Source: a virus. Taken from it: 27,296 bases of DNA. Location of the stretch: positions 1 to 27,296 of the IMG/VR virus record IMGVR_UViG_3300043409_001380; one strand, written 5' to 3'. Below are positions 7,550-15,091 of the stretch, in pieces. Position numbers and translations under genes: made by a program. The notes under the pieces were generated by a model. It did no database searches, was not told the origin of the DNA, and saw nothing but the letters and a program-made list of their open reading frames with translations. Each line of letters starts with the position of its first letter. The stretch's first letter is position 1.

Positions 7550-9366
7550 TACTCTGCATTTGCATTAGCTAGTATACTGTCTGGTTTTATCGCTTTTGCT
7601 GAAATCTCGTTAGCATAACTTTTCGCCTTATCCACTAGGATAGTATACCTCTCTTCGTTTGAAAGCTCCATAAAATTCTCGTTAAGACTTATCTGATGCT
7701 CAATGAATGAATATATTGAAGTGTGCAGAATATCTTCCCAGTTAGCAATACTCCCAGACGCTTTCTTGTTGGCAATTTCCAAGCTTGACAATGTTGCTAG
7801 TCTGTCGGTGAAGAAAACAAGGTCAATTACATCTTTGATATTTTCTTGAGCACTAAATCGTGTTGACAAGTACTCTTCAATAAGCTCTCTTATGATAATA
7901 TCGGGCATTCCTTTTTCTTTAGCGGCTGCAATCTCGCTTGTTAAGTCCTCTTCGTTTCTGATGGCGAAGTTTTTTGGATACGCTAAAGTAGGAGGCTCTG
8001 CGTTTTTCCCATAACGCATTTTCTGGATAGTCATTAGACTGAACTCGAACAATGAAAATACTTGTCCCGAAATTTTAAGCAAGAAAGAAAACATCTGCTC
8101 TCTATCTATCTGTTTCCCTAACGCTGTATCACTGCCTTTTACGTCAGAGCTAGAATCTGACAGGTTTAATATAGCAGCCCCATTCGCTATGTGCTTGTCA
8201 ATTTCTTCTCTCAAGAATCTTGGACTCTCAATGTCTGGCTGAATGAATCCACCCGGAGTTCCTTGTAGTTGAGTCGGGTTTAAAGAGTCTGGAACTGGAA
8301 TTTGTATGCTTTCAAATGGAGATAAACTTCTTGCAAATCCTGAACCATTGCAAGACGGACATACGTGATCTTTCCCGCTTGATGTTCTTATGATTCCTCG
8401 ATCGCATATCCCGTCATTGTCTTGATACTCGCACTTTGTAGCGTACTCCCACCACTTTGGAAATGCATGACGTGCCTTAGAAACAGTTAAGTATCCATTG
8501 TCTAGCAAGGCTAAATCCAAGTGTTCACAGGCTGGGGCAAAATGAGATTTATATAATATATTTCTGTCTTTTACCTTTGGCCTTGCCTTCAATTTTGTGC
8601 ACGGTAGAAATTCTAAGTCGTGCCTATAATAAAGGATAACCTCGAAATTATAGTCTTCTTTCTCTCCAACCTGATTAACCTTATATATAGCTACCTGATC
8701 ATAAAATTCGTACATAAGACCTTCTATAACCGTCTTATCTGCTTTTTTAACAGGCGATTTTTCTGGCAGCTCAATCAGGCAGAAATTCCCTTCTTTAAAA
8801 TCTATCACTCTTTCACACCCATATATATGAGCTATAGGATTTATCATGATTGATTCATCAAAAGATAAGCTCCCATCCGAATTTTCTACTGTTGGAATTT
8901 CTTGAGGATAATGAACTAGTACAGCGTTTGGGTCTTTCTCTTTTGTGTCAGTTACTATGTCTTTGTAGTACTCTTCTAGTGAACCTCCAACAGGATAATA
9001 TTTTTCAAAATAAGCCTGAGGTGATGCATCATTGAATTTTGAATCTACCTTTCCCCAGTTCTGAATAGACCAGTTTTTGTCATTCCAAATTCTAGCTATA
9101 GCAGAGGTGAATTTATCCCAAACTATATAAGTTATTGCTTTGTGATTAGCCCGCATGTAATCAAGCTCTTTTTGAGTTTGATTTGGGGACCGGTTAATAT
9201 ACAGGTCCTCTGGAAATACGTCCTCGTCGCTGTGTACGGCTATCCTTTTCTTATACTTTATGGCATCAAGATAGCCTTCGTTAAACTGAATAGGCTTGTC
9301 CTTTTTGCCCTTGTACAAGACCGCCTTATCCTTGGTTAATTTAAGTATTTCCTGTTCGGTGAACAT
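7549..9366 (-). CDS. Portal protein with a four-cysteine insertion
   Basis: I chose the ATG at 9366 (605 residues), because it forms a TAATG overlap with a tiny upstream frame and the only earlier start is a TTG. Portal-like features are the N-terminal approach (residues 30-150 with NRSPNQTQ and ITYIVWDKFTSAIARIW), a central beta region, and a long helical C-terminal half. The C-terminal half includes a segment, KGSDTALGKQIDREQMFSFL, that resembles the portal stem/crown region. Its position before the MuF-like gene and its length agree. An insertion at residues 312-339 has cysteines spaced C-x8-C-x14-C-x2-C (CPSCNGSGF), which resembles a zinc ribbon of the DnaJ CxxCxGxG type. The same gene order and domain are seen in uncultured Bacteroidetes phages as far as I recall. 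Confidence 0.75.
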   Translation of the reverse strand: MFTEQEILKLTKDKAVLYKGKKDKPIQFNEGYLDAIKYKKRIAVHSDEDVFPEDLYINRSPNQTQKELDYMRANHKAITYIVWDKFTSAIARIWNDKNWSIQNWGKVDSKFNDASPQAYFEKYYPVGGSLEEYYKDIVTDTKEKDPNAVLVHYPQEIPTVENSDGSLSFDESIMINPIAHIYGCERVIDFKEGNFCLIELPEKSPVKKADKTVIEGLMYEFYDQVAIYKVNQVGEKEDYNFEVILYYRHDLEFLPCTKLKARPKVKDRNILYKSHFAPACEHLDLALLDNGYLTVSKARHAFPKWWEYATKCEYQDNDGICDRGIIRTSSGKDHVCPSCNGSGFARSLSPFESIQIPVPDSLNPTQLQGTPGGFIQPDIESPRFLREEIDKHIANGAAILNLSDSSSDVKGSDTALGKQIDREQMFSFLLKISGQVFSLFEFSLMTIQKMRYGKNAEPPTLAYPKNFAIRNEEDLTSEIAAAKEKGMPDIIIRELIEEYLSTRFSAQENIKDVIDLVFFTDRLATLSSLEIANKKASGSIANWEDILHTSIYSFIEHQISLNENFMELSNEERYTILVDKAKSYANEISAKAIKPDSILANANAE

Positions 9367-9428
9367 TATCTTTTTGGTTTTGTCGGCTTTGGTCTTGAGC
9401 AAGACGAGCAAGCTTTTTTATTTTTCAT
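9366..9428 (-). CDS. Tiny coupled ORF, 20 aa, CxxC motif
   Basis: An ATG six bases after the methyltransferase stop opens a 20-codon frame. It ends in TAATG exactly at the portal start, so it fills the gap completely. The peptide MKNKKACSSCSRPKPTKPKR is basic with one CxxC pair, and a CxxC-K/R-P pattern also opens the protein encoded at 21671. It may be a real small protein or just a translational leader that delivers ribosomes to the portal gene. Confidence 0.4.
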   Translation of the reverse strand: MKNKKACSSCSRPKPTKPKR

Positions 9429-9433
9429 TTTAT

Positions 9434-10102
9434 TTATTTTTTTGGGTTGCAAATAATGTCCATCTGATACTCCTCTAATCCTTGGCCTTTATATATGTTA
9501 CTGTATTCATAACCAATAGAGCTAAGAAGATTATATATATCTGATCTTTTAATTCCAATCCTATCGAGAGTCATTTTATTAATCTCTATTAGCATGGTTG
9601 GCATGAATTTTTTAATAGTAGATAGCCCACCCCTTAATACTTCAAGCTCAAATCCCTCGCAATCTATTTTGACGAAATCAAGCGCGAACAAATCTAAATC
9701 GTCAATTGTCGTTATTGACACGTCAGTTCCATCTGTAAGGAAATTCATGCCGTCATTTCCTTTTATCTTCTTAATACCGGCCCTTCCTATTTCACTGCCT
9801 AACCCTTGATTAAAACATGTTACATTAGGATATTTCCTCATGTTTAATTGTAGGCATTCAAAGGCTTCTTTGCTAGGTTCAAAAGCAAATACAAACCCGT
9901 CTAATCCGGTAGCTTTAGAATAGGCCGCTGTGTGATCACCTATGTACGCTCCAACATCAAGAATTGTATCTCCTTTTTTTATGTGAGCTAAAATTAATGG
10001 CAGCATACTTTGATCGTGGTCAAGTCTGCCCGATTCTTTAACCCACTTAGAGATACATTCATCTCCGGGAAGTATTGCTATTCCGCTACGTGTGAAATTC
10101 AT
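9434..10102 (-). CDS. FkbM-family SAM-dependent methyltransferase
   Basis: The 222-residue protein carries the Rossmann methyltransferase motif I ILDVGAYIGDHT (about residues 47-58), the acidic end of strand 2 (FAFEPS, Glu75), and the FkbM hallmark DFVKIDCEGFELEVLRGG (about residues 142-159). Length matches the family. FkbM enzymes methylate sugars or sugar-bearing substrates. Here it closes a run of three glycosyltransferases, so it probably O-methylates the glycan they build. The tight gene packing with the structural genes on both sides implies late expression. It could act on a host surface polysaccharide or on glycosylated virion protein. Confidence 0.85.
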   Translation of the reverse strand: MNFTRSGIAILPGDECISKWVKESGRLDHDQSMLPLILAHIKKGDTILDVGAYIGDHTAAYSKATGLDGFVFAFEPSKEAFECLQLNMRKYPNVTCFNQGLGSEIGRAGIKKIKGNDGMNFLTDGTDVSITTIDDLDLFALDFVKIDCEGFELEVLRGGLSTIKKFMPTMLIEINKMTLDRIGIKRSDIYNLLSSIGYEYSNIYKGQGLEEYQMDIICNPKK

Positions 10103-10214
10103 TTACTGCGCCATTTGTTATGAATATATCTCCCTGCTCTTTGATATTTTGCTTCTCCCTTTTTATCATTCCGATAGCAAGGAAAAGGCTCACATTGTTA
10201 TAATTTTTTTTCAT
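10086..10214 (-). CDS. Small coupled ORF, 42 aa
   Basis: The ATG at 10214 overlaps the TGA of the upstream glycosyltransferase as ATGA. The 42-codon frame overlaps the methyltransferase start by 17 bases, so it bridges an otherwise unexplained 108-base gap. The peptide begins MKKNYNNVSLFLAIGMIK and is followed by a charged segment (REKQNIKEQGDIF). I recognise no family. The coupling on both sides argues that it is translated. Its role, if any, in glycan modification is unknown. Confidence 0.5.
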   Translation of the reverse strand: MKKNYNNVSLFLAIGMIKREKQNIKEQGDIFITNGAVNEFHT

Positions 10215-10924
10215 AAACCAGCCTCCTCCAATTCTTTTTTAATATCTCCAGTGATTCCACCCCAAGACCATTTTTGCTTTATGTAATCATTACCGCATCC
10301 TTCTTTTTCGGTATCTTTTATTACGTATAAATCGTTTTCGTTTATGTCTGCAAACGCTCCAAGGTAGTTGAACTCACTAAAATGCCTGCCTGGCTGTGAC
10401 ATTACGTATTCGCTAACCTCCTTGTCATGCTTTAGTCTTATGAACAAGCTGGCATCTTGTAGTGTTCTTCTCATGAACACCATAGGCATTCTCCTCATGT
10501 ATTCATAAGCAACCTCTGCCCCTACCGTATTCTCTGTAATTCCCTTCCATACAATAGCATCTCCGACTCTTTCGTATCTTGTTTTGTAAAGTATTGGCTT
10601 TCCGTTTTCAAAAATCTCTTCTTGAAGATTTGTTTTTCTTGTGAAATGACAATCCGAGTCAATAAATACTATACACTCTGCATTACTATATTTGTAAGCC
10701 TCTATCTTGCTTACTTGTTGCCCCAAATAATCCTCTTTGTACACCGGACATGTTACTATTTTCTCGGCGGTTAAATTCCAGTTGTCCAATAGTTTCTTTT
10801 GAGTCTCAGGTATGCAGACAATAATATCTCTGTACCCTGTCGCATACTTATGAATTGATCTAAGGCAGTATTTTAGCCATTCTAAGTCTTTCTCGTATGT
10901 TCTAATGAATATATCCGTAGTCAT
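10211..10924 (-). CDS. GT-A-type glycosyltransferase, third of the cassette
   Basis: The 237-residue protein begins MTTDIFIRTYEKDLEWLKYC, typical of GT-A nucleotide-sugar transferases of the DUF6492-like kind. It carries a DxD metal-binding motif in CIVFIDSDCHF (Asp89-Ser-Asp91). A candidate catalytic/acceptor region lies around residues 170-225 (RHFSEFNYLGAFAD, GNDYIKQKWSWGG). It overlaps the upstream transferase by four bases and a small downstream frame by four bases. The sugar donor and acceptor cannot be read from sequence. A host-cell-surface glycan or a virion protein are both possible. Confidence 0.7.
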   Translation of the reverse strand: MTTDIFIRTYEKDLEWLKYCLRSIHKYATGYRDIIVCIPETQKKLLDNWNLTAEKIVTCPVYKEDYLGQQVSKIEAYKYSNAECIVFIDSDCHFTRKTNLQEEIFENGKPILYKTRYERVGDAIVWKGITENTVGAEVAYEYMRRMPMVFMRRTLQDASLFIRLKHDKEVSEYVMSQPGRHFSEFNYLGAFADINENDLYVIKDTEKEGCGNDYIKQKWSWGGITGDIKKELEEAGL

Positions 10925-11631
10925 TTCTTTATACTTTCTATGATCTTTTGAAATACATAACTGCTCATTCTTGACACATCTCTAAAGCCTGCTATCTTCT
11001 TTTCTCTGCAACTCACTTCGCCTCTAAAGATTTCACCAGTCGCGAGCCAATTTTCTGTAGAATATTGAGCGCCGTGCGATCTGTGGTACAAGTACGGCTC
11101 CTGTATTTTGAAAACAGGAACTTTTGACAAGATTGACTGATATGGTATCCAGAAGTCCCAGAAGCATTGCCCCATACACAATACCGATTGAGGGAATATG
11201 TGTAACCATTTTTTGTTTATGAAAAACCCGTCAAATCCTTGTTCATACTTCTTTCCTTCCGATAGATCGTTTTCAAAGTCGTATCTATTTATTATTACAA
11301 TTCCTTCTTTAGAGATCGACTTTAAATACTCTGCTTGATTGCCTGAATCCTTTATGATGACATCAGAGTTAATAATAAGAACACATTCTTCATCCAATTC
11401 TTTTGCATAATCAATGATCGCAGATATTAGCACATACGGCTTCTTAAATAAAACCTCATTGGTGCGCGATGTTTCTACGAAATCGACCTCTACAAAACCT
11501 TTTAGCGCCTCAATCTCTTCTTTTGAATTTAAACTCACCACCTTATATCCAGCTTCAATCCACGAATTGATAGCATCGAATTGGCTTTGAAAATTAGCGT
11601 GACTTGGCGATATGCTCGTGATCGCAATCAT
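10921..11631 (-). CDS. Putative glycosyltransferase, second of the cassette
   Basis: The 236-residue protein opens MIAITSISPSHANFQSQFDA, a GT-A-like first strand with a nucleotide-binding loop, and has a hydrophobic strand ending in a variant DxD, LIINSDVIIKD (about residues 85-95; NSD instead of DxD). The segment FDGFFINKKWLHIFPQSV and the aromatic run CFWDFWIPYQ resemble acceptor-side regions of glycosyltransferases that act on surface polysaccharides. ATGA overlaps join it to the genes on both sides. The family is less certain than for its neighbours, because the metal motif is degenerate. Confidence 0.6.
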   Translation of the reverse strand: MIAITSISPSHANFQSQFDAINSWIEAGYKVVSLNSKEEIEALKGFVEVDFVETSRTNEVLFKKPYVLISAIIDYAKELDEECVLIINSDVIIKDSGNQAEYLKSISKEGIVIINRYDFENDLSEGKKYEQGFDGFFINKKWLHIFPQSVLCMGQCFWDFWIPYQSILSKVPVFKIQEPYLYHRSHGAQYSTENWLATGEIFRGEVSCREKKIAGFRDVSRMSSYVFQKIIESIKK

Positions 11632-12464
11632 TTTAATGCGTGGAATTTATTTCTGTACAGATGTGCGCCTTTTGCCGCTAAGCTAACACCGCTCTTGTTC
11701 ATTATAGAAGAAAGATGCCTATCATATAAGTCTATAGAATAAGGCCTTGATAGCCCAAACCCTCCATACTGGCTGAGTATGTAATACTTTTCAAATATCT
11801 CAGATGTAGGTACTTTGACATGCGGGTAAAATATTGGCTGTACACTTCTGTCGGGCATTATATTGAGTTGCGCAAGAGCTACCGAGAAATATAGCTCGTC
11901 TGGGTGGCTCGAGCTTCTACCCCATTGCGATATATACTGATCTCTTGAAAGTGCTTTCTTATAATTAATTCTCGCCTGATCAAACACCTTGTTGTTCTCA
12001 AAGTAGATAATAGAGGTTTGCGAAGCTGGAAGTGTCGCCAATTCATCAAGCTCGAAATGATGCCAGATAGTTTCATTTGTCGCCCATATAGAATAGTCTA
12101 TTTTATCTTTCTTGCCTCCAGCGTCAACTATTTGTGCGTAAAATTCGCTTCCTGATAACAAGTCAAATATAGGGTCGATATTTTTCAAGCATACACCATC
12201 AACATCTAAGTATAATGTCTTGTCGAATGGTGTGTACTTGTCAATATTAATCTTATTCTTAGCATAATCGTAATGGCCGTCTATTCTTTTTTCTGGATCA
12301 AACGTAATAATGCGATCAAATACGGAAGCGTCTACCCCCTCCGTATTTTCGCATAACAAACATATTGGTATAGCAGAAAAGTATTTTATGGAAAATGCCA
12401 TGTTATAGGCGTATTTTAAATACGCCTTATCGCCATACGCCATCAATAAAATGCCTTTATTCAT
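11628..12464 (-). CDS. Glycosyltransferase (GT8-like), first of the cassette
   Basis: The 278-residue protein has a GT-A N-terminus (MNKGILLMAYGDKAYLKYAY) and a clear DxD motif in TLYLDVDGVCLKNIDPIF (Asp87-Val-Asp89), as in GT8 retaining transferases. A later ELYFSVALAQLNIMPDRSVQ segment fits the acceptor-binding part. The gene starts nine bases after the upstream virion gene and overlaps the next transferase by four bases, so it is probably transcribed together with the structural genes. The donor is probably a UDP-hexose, by family analogy only. Confidence 0.7.
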   Translation of the reverse strand: MNKGILLMAYGDKAYLKYAYNMAFSIKYFSAIPICLLCENTEGVDASVFDRIITFDPEKRIDGHYDYAKNKINIDKYTPFDKTLYLDVDGVCLKNIDPIFDLLSGSEFYAQIVDAGGKKDKIDYSIWATNETIWHHFELDELATLPASQTSIIYFENNKVFDQARINYKKALSRDQYISQWGRSSSHPDELYFSVALAQLNIMPDRSVQPIFYPHVKVPTSEIFEKYYILSQYGGFGLSRPYSIDLYDRHLSSIMNKSGVSLAAKGAHLYRNKFHALK

Positions 12465-12473
12465 ATATCGATA

Positions 12474-13013
12474 TTATTGGAACAAAGTCCCTGGCGCTGC
12501 ATTAAGCTCAGGGAATGCATTATTTACCGAGGAGGTCCATTTCGCGGTTACGCTGTAGAATTGCTTCTCTTTATTGCTATTAGACTGAGCTGGAAGAGCA
12601 ACAAAAGACACTCTTCTGTCAATTACTCTGATCTCATCTTCTTGGCAATAATATAGGATTAGTCCATCAAATTCACTCTTGTTCAGCTCTACATAGAATA
12701 TGTCATTTAGCGCGGTCACGTTAAAGTCATTCCATGTAACGGTGTTATCGAATCCGTCCAGAATAGTTTCAGGTCCGCACGCACTTGGGTTTTCGCCCTC
12801 TACAGGCGATGCCGCTGGGTACAGGGCCTTGATAGATTTAATTATCTTTAATTTACCAGCATTAATGGCGGCCAATGCTTCTATTGGGCTGCTAAAATCA
12901 ACGATGTTATGTCCGGTCTTCAAAACTCCAACGGCAGAGATTCCGCCAAACCTGTAACCACAGCTTACTTTCTCGTGGTCAGAGAGATCTTCAAAAGCAC
13001 AATATTGTGACAT
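12474..13013 (-). CDS. Candidate major tail-tube protein or decoration protein, 179 aa
   Basis: The protein is a soluble beta-rich domain without signal peptide. A middle helix-containing part (SPIEALAAINAGKLKIIKSI) is followed by a beta sandwich (DGFDNTVTWNDFNVT, DIFYVELNKSEFDGLI, REYDRRVSFVAL-like strands). The size is usual for tail-tube proteins. No other tail-tube candidate is seen next to the tape measure, where the tube gene usually sits. The promoter-containing 154-base gap upstream would allow strong, separate expression. A head-decoration protein is an equal alternative. It stands immediately before the glycosyltransferase genes, so it is also a candidate for glycosylation. Confidence 0.45.
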   Translation of the reverse strand: MSQYCAFEDLSDHEKVSCGYRFGGISAVGVLKTGHNIVDFSSPIEALAAINAGKLKIIKSIKALYPAASPVEGENPSACGPETILDGFDNTVTWNDFNVTALNDIFYVELNKSEFDGLILYYCQEDEIRVIDRRVSFVALPAQSNSNKEKQFYSVTAKWTSSVNNAFPELNAAPGTLFQ

Positions 13014-13103
13014 ATATTTTATTTATTTAAGTTGTTATTGGCTTATATCTGCTAAGGCCCCGCAACTATTTATTACGCATTAGCAATTTACCATTTTATG
13101 ACG

Positions 13104-13135
13104 TTTGGATTTTAGAATTATAAGAACTATCTTGG
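13104..13135 (+). promoter_or_regulatory. Bacteroidetes-type promoter for the beta-barrel gene
   Basis: On the plus strand TTTG (13104-13107) is followed after 20 bases by TATCTTGG (13128-13135). This fits the Bacteroidetes sigma-factor consensus TTTG, 19-21 bases, TAnnTTTG with one mismatch in the -7 box. The transcript would start near 13140 and leave a leader of about 25 bases before the ATG at 13168. The rest of the 154-base divergent gap holds a six-base-pair hairpin at about 13040-13060 and no clear minus-strand promoter. Confidence 0.5.
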
Positions 13136-13167
13136 TACTATAATATATTCCTTTAAAACAAGAAATT

Positions 13168-13788
13168 ATGAAAAAACTAATTGTTATCTATTTGCTGTCA
13201 ATCTCAATTTCGTCTTATTCGCAGTCCGATTTTTCAATCGGCGCGTCTATTGGTGTTGGTAAAACATTAATGGCTGCTCCTTTTGGATATAGCGGGTTTA
13301 CCTCCTATAGGGCTGGAGTTGTAGCGCAATATAATATTGTAAGCTTTTTAAGCGCAGTTACTGAAATTGGAACTGAGTCATACGCTATAAGAAAACAAAA
13401 TACTATTGCTGGTAATAAGATTGAAAACATTGAGCGCTTTACAACTATAGACGTACCTGTAATGGCTAAATTTTCTACAGGGGAAAATATCAAGCCTTAT
13501 TTTTCTTTTGGAGTTGGTCCATCTTTTTTGCTTTCTGCAAAAGGATTTTCAAAGGGAGCCGACAACATTCCGGGGTCCACTAGTAATCCAGACGCTAAGA
13601 CAGATGTTTCAGAAAAATATAATTCTACTTATTGGTCGCTTTATTCTGTTGCCGGGGTAGACCTTAAAGGCGAAAAAGTAATTCCTTTCATTGAGTTTAA
13701 ATTAAAGCACTCTATTACTGACGTTGCGCCAGCTTTTGTATACAGTCCACTAAATTCGATAACGGCTAATATCGGATTCCGTTTCTAG
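13168..13788 (+). CDS. Outer-membrane beta-barrel protein (PorT/OMP_b-brl-like), moron gene
   Basis: The 206-residue protein starts with a Sec signal peptide (MKKLIVIYLLSISISSYSQ, cleavage after the Ser-Gln-type end). It continues with alternating amphipathic strands such as FSIGASIGVGKTLM, VVAQYNIVSFLSAVTEIG, YFSFGVGPSFLLSAKG and a final strand ending GFRF, the aromatic C-terminus needed for insertion by BAM. It resembles the eight-stranded OMP_b-brl/PorT family common in Bacteroidetes genomes. It is the only plus-strand gene and has its own promoter. It converges on a virion gene, and the two stop codons share one CTAG. It was probably acquired from a host. It may alter the surface, for example to block superinfection, or serve lysogenic conversion. 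Confidence 0.75.
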   Translation: MKKLIVIYLLSISISSYSQSDFSIGASIGVGKTLMAAPFGYSGFTSYRAGVVAQYNIVSFLSAVTEIGTESYAIRKQNTIAGNKIENIERFTTIDVPVMAKFSTGENIKPYFSFGVGPSFLLSAKGFSKGADNIPGSTSNPDAKTDVSEKYNSTYWSLYSVAGVDLKGEKVIPFIEFKLKHSITDVAPAFVYSPLNSITANIGFRF

Positions 13789-14681
13789 CAATTAGAATTT
13801 AATAAGTCTTGCTGTGACTGCCTAACCGTTAATGTTAGTGGGGCTAAATTGCTTGAATTTCTCCAAGATGGCGTTACCTCTTCGTCTTCAAAAACGGTCT
13901 TTACGTCGTTTATGTAAAATTCATCGCTGTTAATTCCTACAGCTAAGGCTCTATGTATATCTTCTGGTATTTCGCGCAATACTAGCTCTCGTTCTTCATG
14001 CACTCTTACATTAGTAATCTTGCTTTCTCCGTTTGAAAACTCGAACACTTTTTTATCAGACATGACAAATCTGGGCTTCCACAGCTTACCCTCTACCCTT
14101 AAATTAGGTGTAAAGTTTAGCCCTGTAAAGTTGAATCCAAAGGCATCTTGCTCATTAGTCCATTCCAATTGAAGGGTGCAATCGTGTGTGGCTTTGACAG
14201 AAAAGCAATCGCTCTTATATGTTAACACCCCGTCAGAAAACTCAATGTAGTAACACCCTTCTTGAATGCTAGTCCAGTCTATCTGATACTGTATATAATT
14301 CCTGTCGCCTGTAAGCCCCGTATTGGTAGACATAGTGTATATAATATCTCCAGCTAGATTTTTGATTACATAGGATGGCACTAAATTTACCTCTATATCC
14401 GTTACGCATCCGTCGAATACCCCAGCACCAAATAGTATAGGATTTATTATTAAGGAAGAAAACAGTGCTTTGTGGATAAATCCATGCTCTCCGTTTTCGG
14501 TTATAAGCGGAGCGTCAAGCAAGCTGTCAAATCTTAAAGCTCCTTGCGTCATTCCAGATACTGTAATTTTTACAAAATAAAATTTACCTGTAGTCATGAC
14601 ATTCTCTTGTACAAGAGAGAAGCCGGGCAATGTTGATATATAGCACACCGATCCTGATGTGTAATTCCACTCGTTAGCCAT
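13785..14681 (-). CDS. Tail-tip protein with carbohydrate-binding-like domain, 298 aa
   Basis: The N-terminal 100 residues look like the central part of a galactose-binding/CBM-like beta sandwich (GSVCYISTLPGFSLVQENVM, KFYFVKITVSGMTQGALRF). The pattern VFDGCVTDIEVNLVP is the usual final strand. A second domain (about residues 105-155) has an Ig-like beta pattern ending EGCYYIEFSDG. The C-terminal part is unassigned. The gene follows the tail-tip block and is coupled by TAATG to the upstream gene. A role in sugar binding at the cell surface is likely by analogy. The stop codon overlaps that of the opposite-strand gene. Confidence 0.6.
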   Translation of the reverse strand: MANEWNYTSGSVCYISTLPGFSLVQENVMTTGKFYFVKITVSGMTQGALRFDSLLDAPLITENGEHGFIHKALFSSLIINPILFGAGVFDGCVTDIEVNLVPSYVIKNLAGDIIYTMSTNTGLTGDRNYIQYQIDWTSIQEGCYYIEFSDGVLTYKSDCFSVKATHDCTLQLEWTNEQDAFGFNFTGLNFTPNLRVEGKLWKPRFVMSDKKVFEFSNGESKITNVRVHEERELVLREIPEDIHRALAVGINSDEFYINDVKTVFEDEEVTPSWRNSSNLAPLTLTVRQSQQDLLNSNC

Positions 14682-15088
14682 TACTTTAGATATTCTATAT
14701 ATAGAGTCCCTCTTGGTCCAATGCCAATATAATTGCTATTGTTTAAGGCATTATTATCAACCCACAACCATACAAAAGTAGGTTTTATCTCGTAAGTTAA
14801 ACACGCGGTTAAAGTTGAAGCATTTCTACTGCCGCTTAATATTCTTTCACTAAGATCGTTACTTACGACTACGTACCATACTCTAGTTATTTTTGCAAAA
14901 TCAAGTCCGTGAGGTATAGCCTTTCCATTATAGATACTAAAGTCAAAATTGGTGATTGGGATTTCTTTTACTGCAAACTTATTGCCGTTGGTAACAAGAT
15001 TTAACGCATCAATTGCAGCATTAAGCTTGTCGTAAAGGTTTTGCATTGGCTCGCCTGGCGAGTATGTTGTTTTTTCTAGTAGTGCCAT
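14681..15088 (-). CDS. Small tail-tip protein, 135 aa
   Basis: An N-terminal helix (residues 15-35, NLYDKLNAAIDALNLV) is followed by a beta-rich domain with AIPHGLDFAKITRVWYVVVSN and a C-terminal strand ending RGTLYIEYLK. The helix-plus-beta layout is typical of small baseplate or fibre-attachment proteins. The gene starts three bases after the upstream gene and is coupled to the downstream one. No specific family is recognised. Confidence 0.55.
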   Translation of the reverse strand: MALLEKTTYSPGEPMQNLYDKLNAAIDALNLVTNGNKFAVKEIPITNFDFSIYNGKAIPHGLDFAKITRVWYVVVSNDLSERILSGSRNASTLTACLTYEIKPTFVWLWVDNNALNNSNYIGIGPRGTLYIEYLK

Positions 15089-15091
15089 TTT

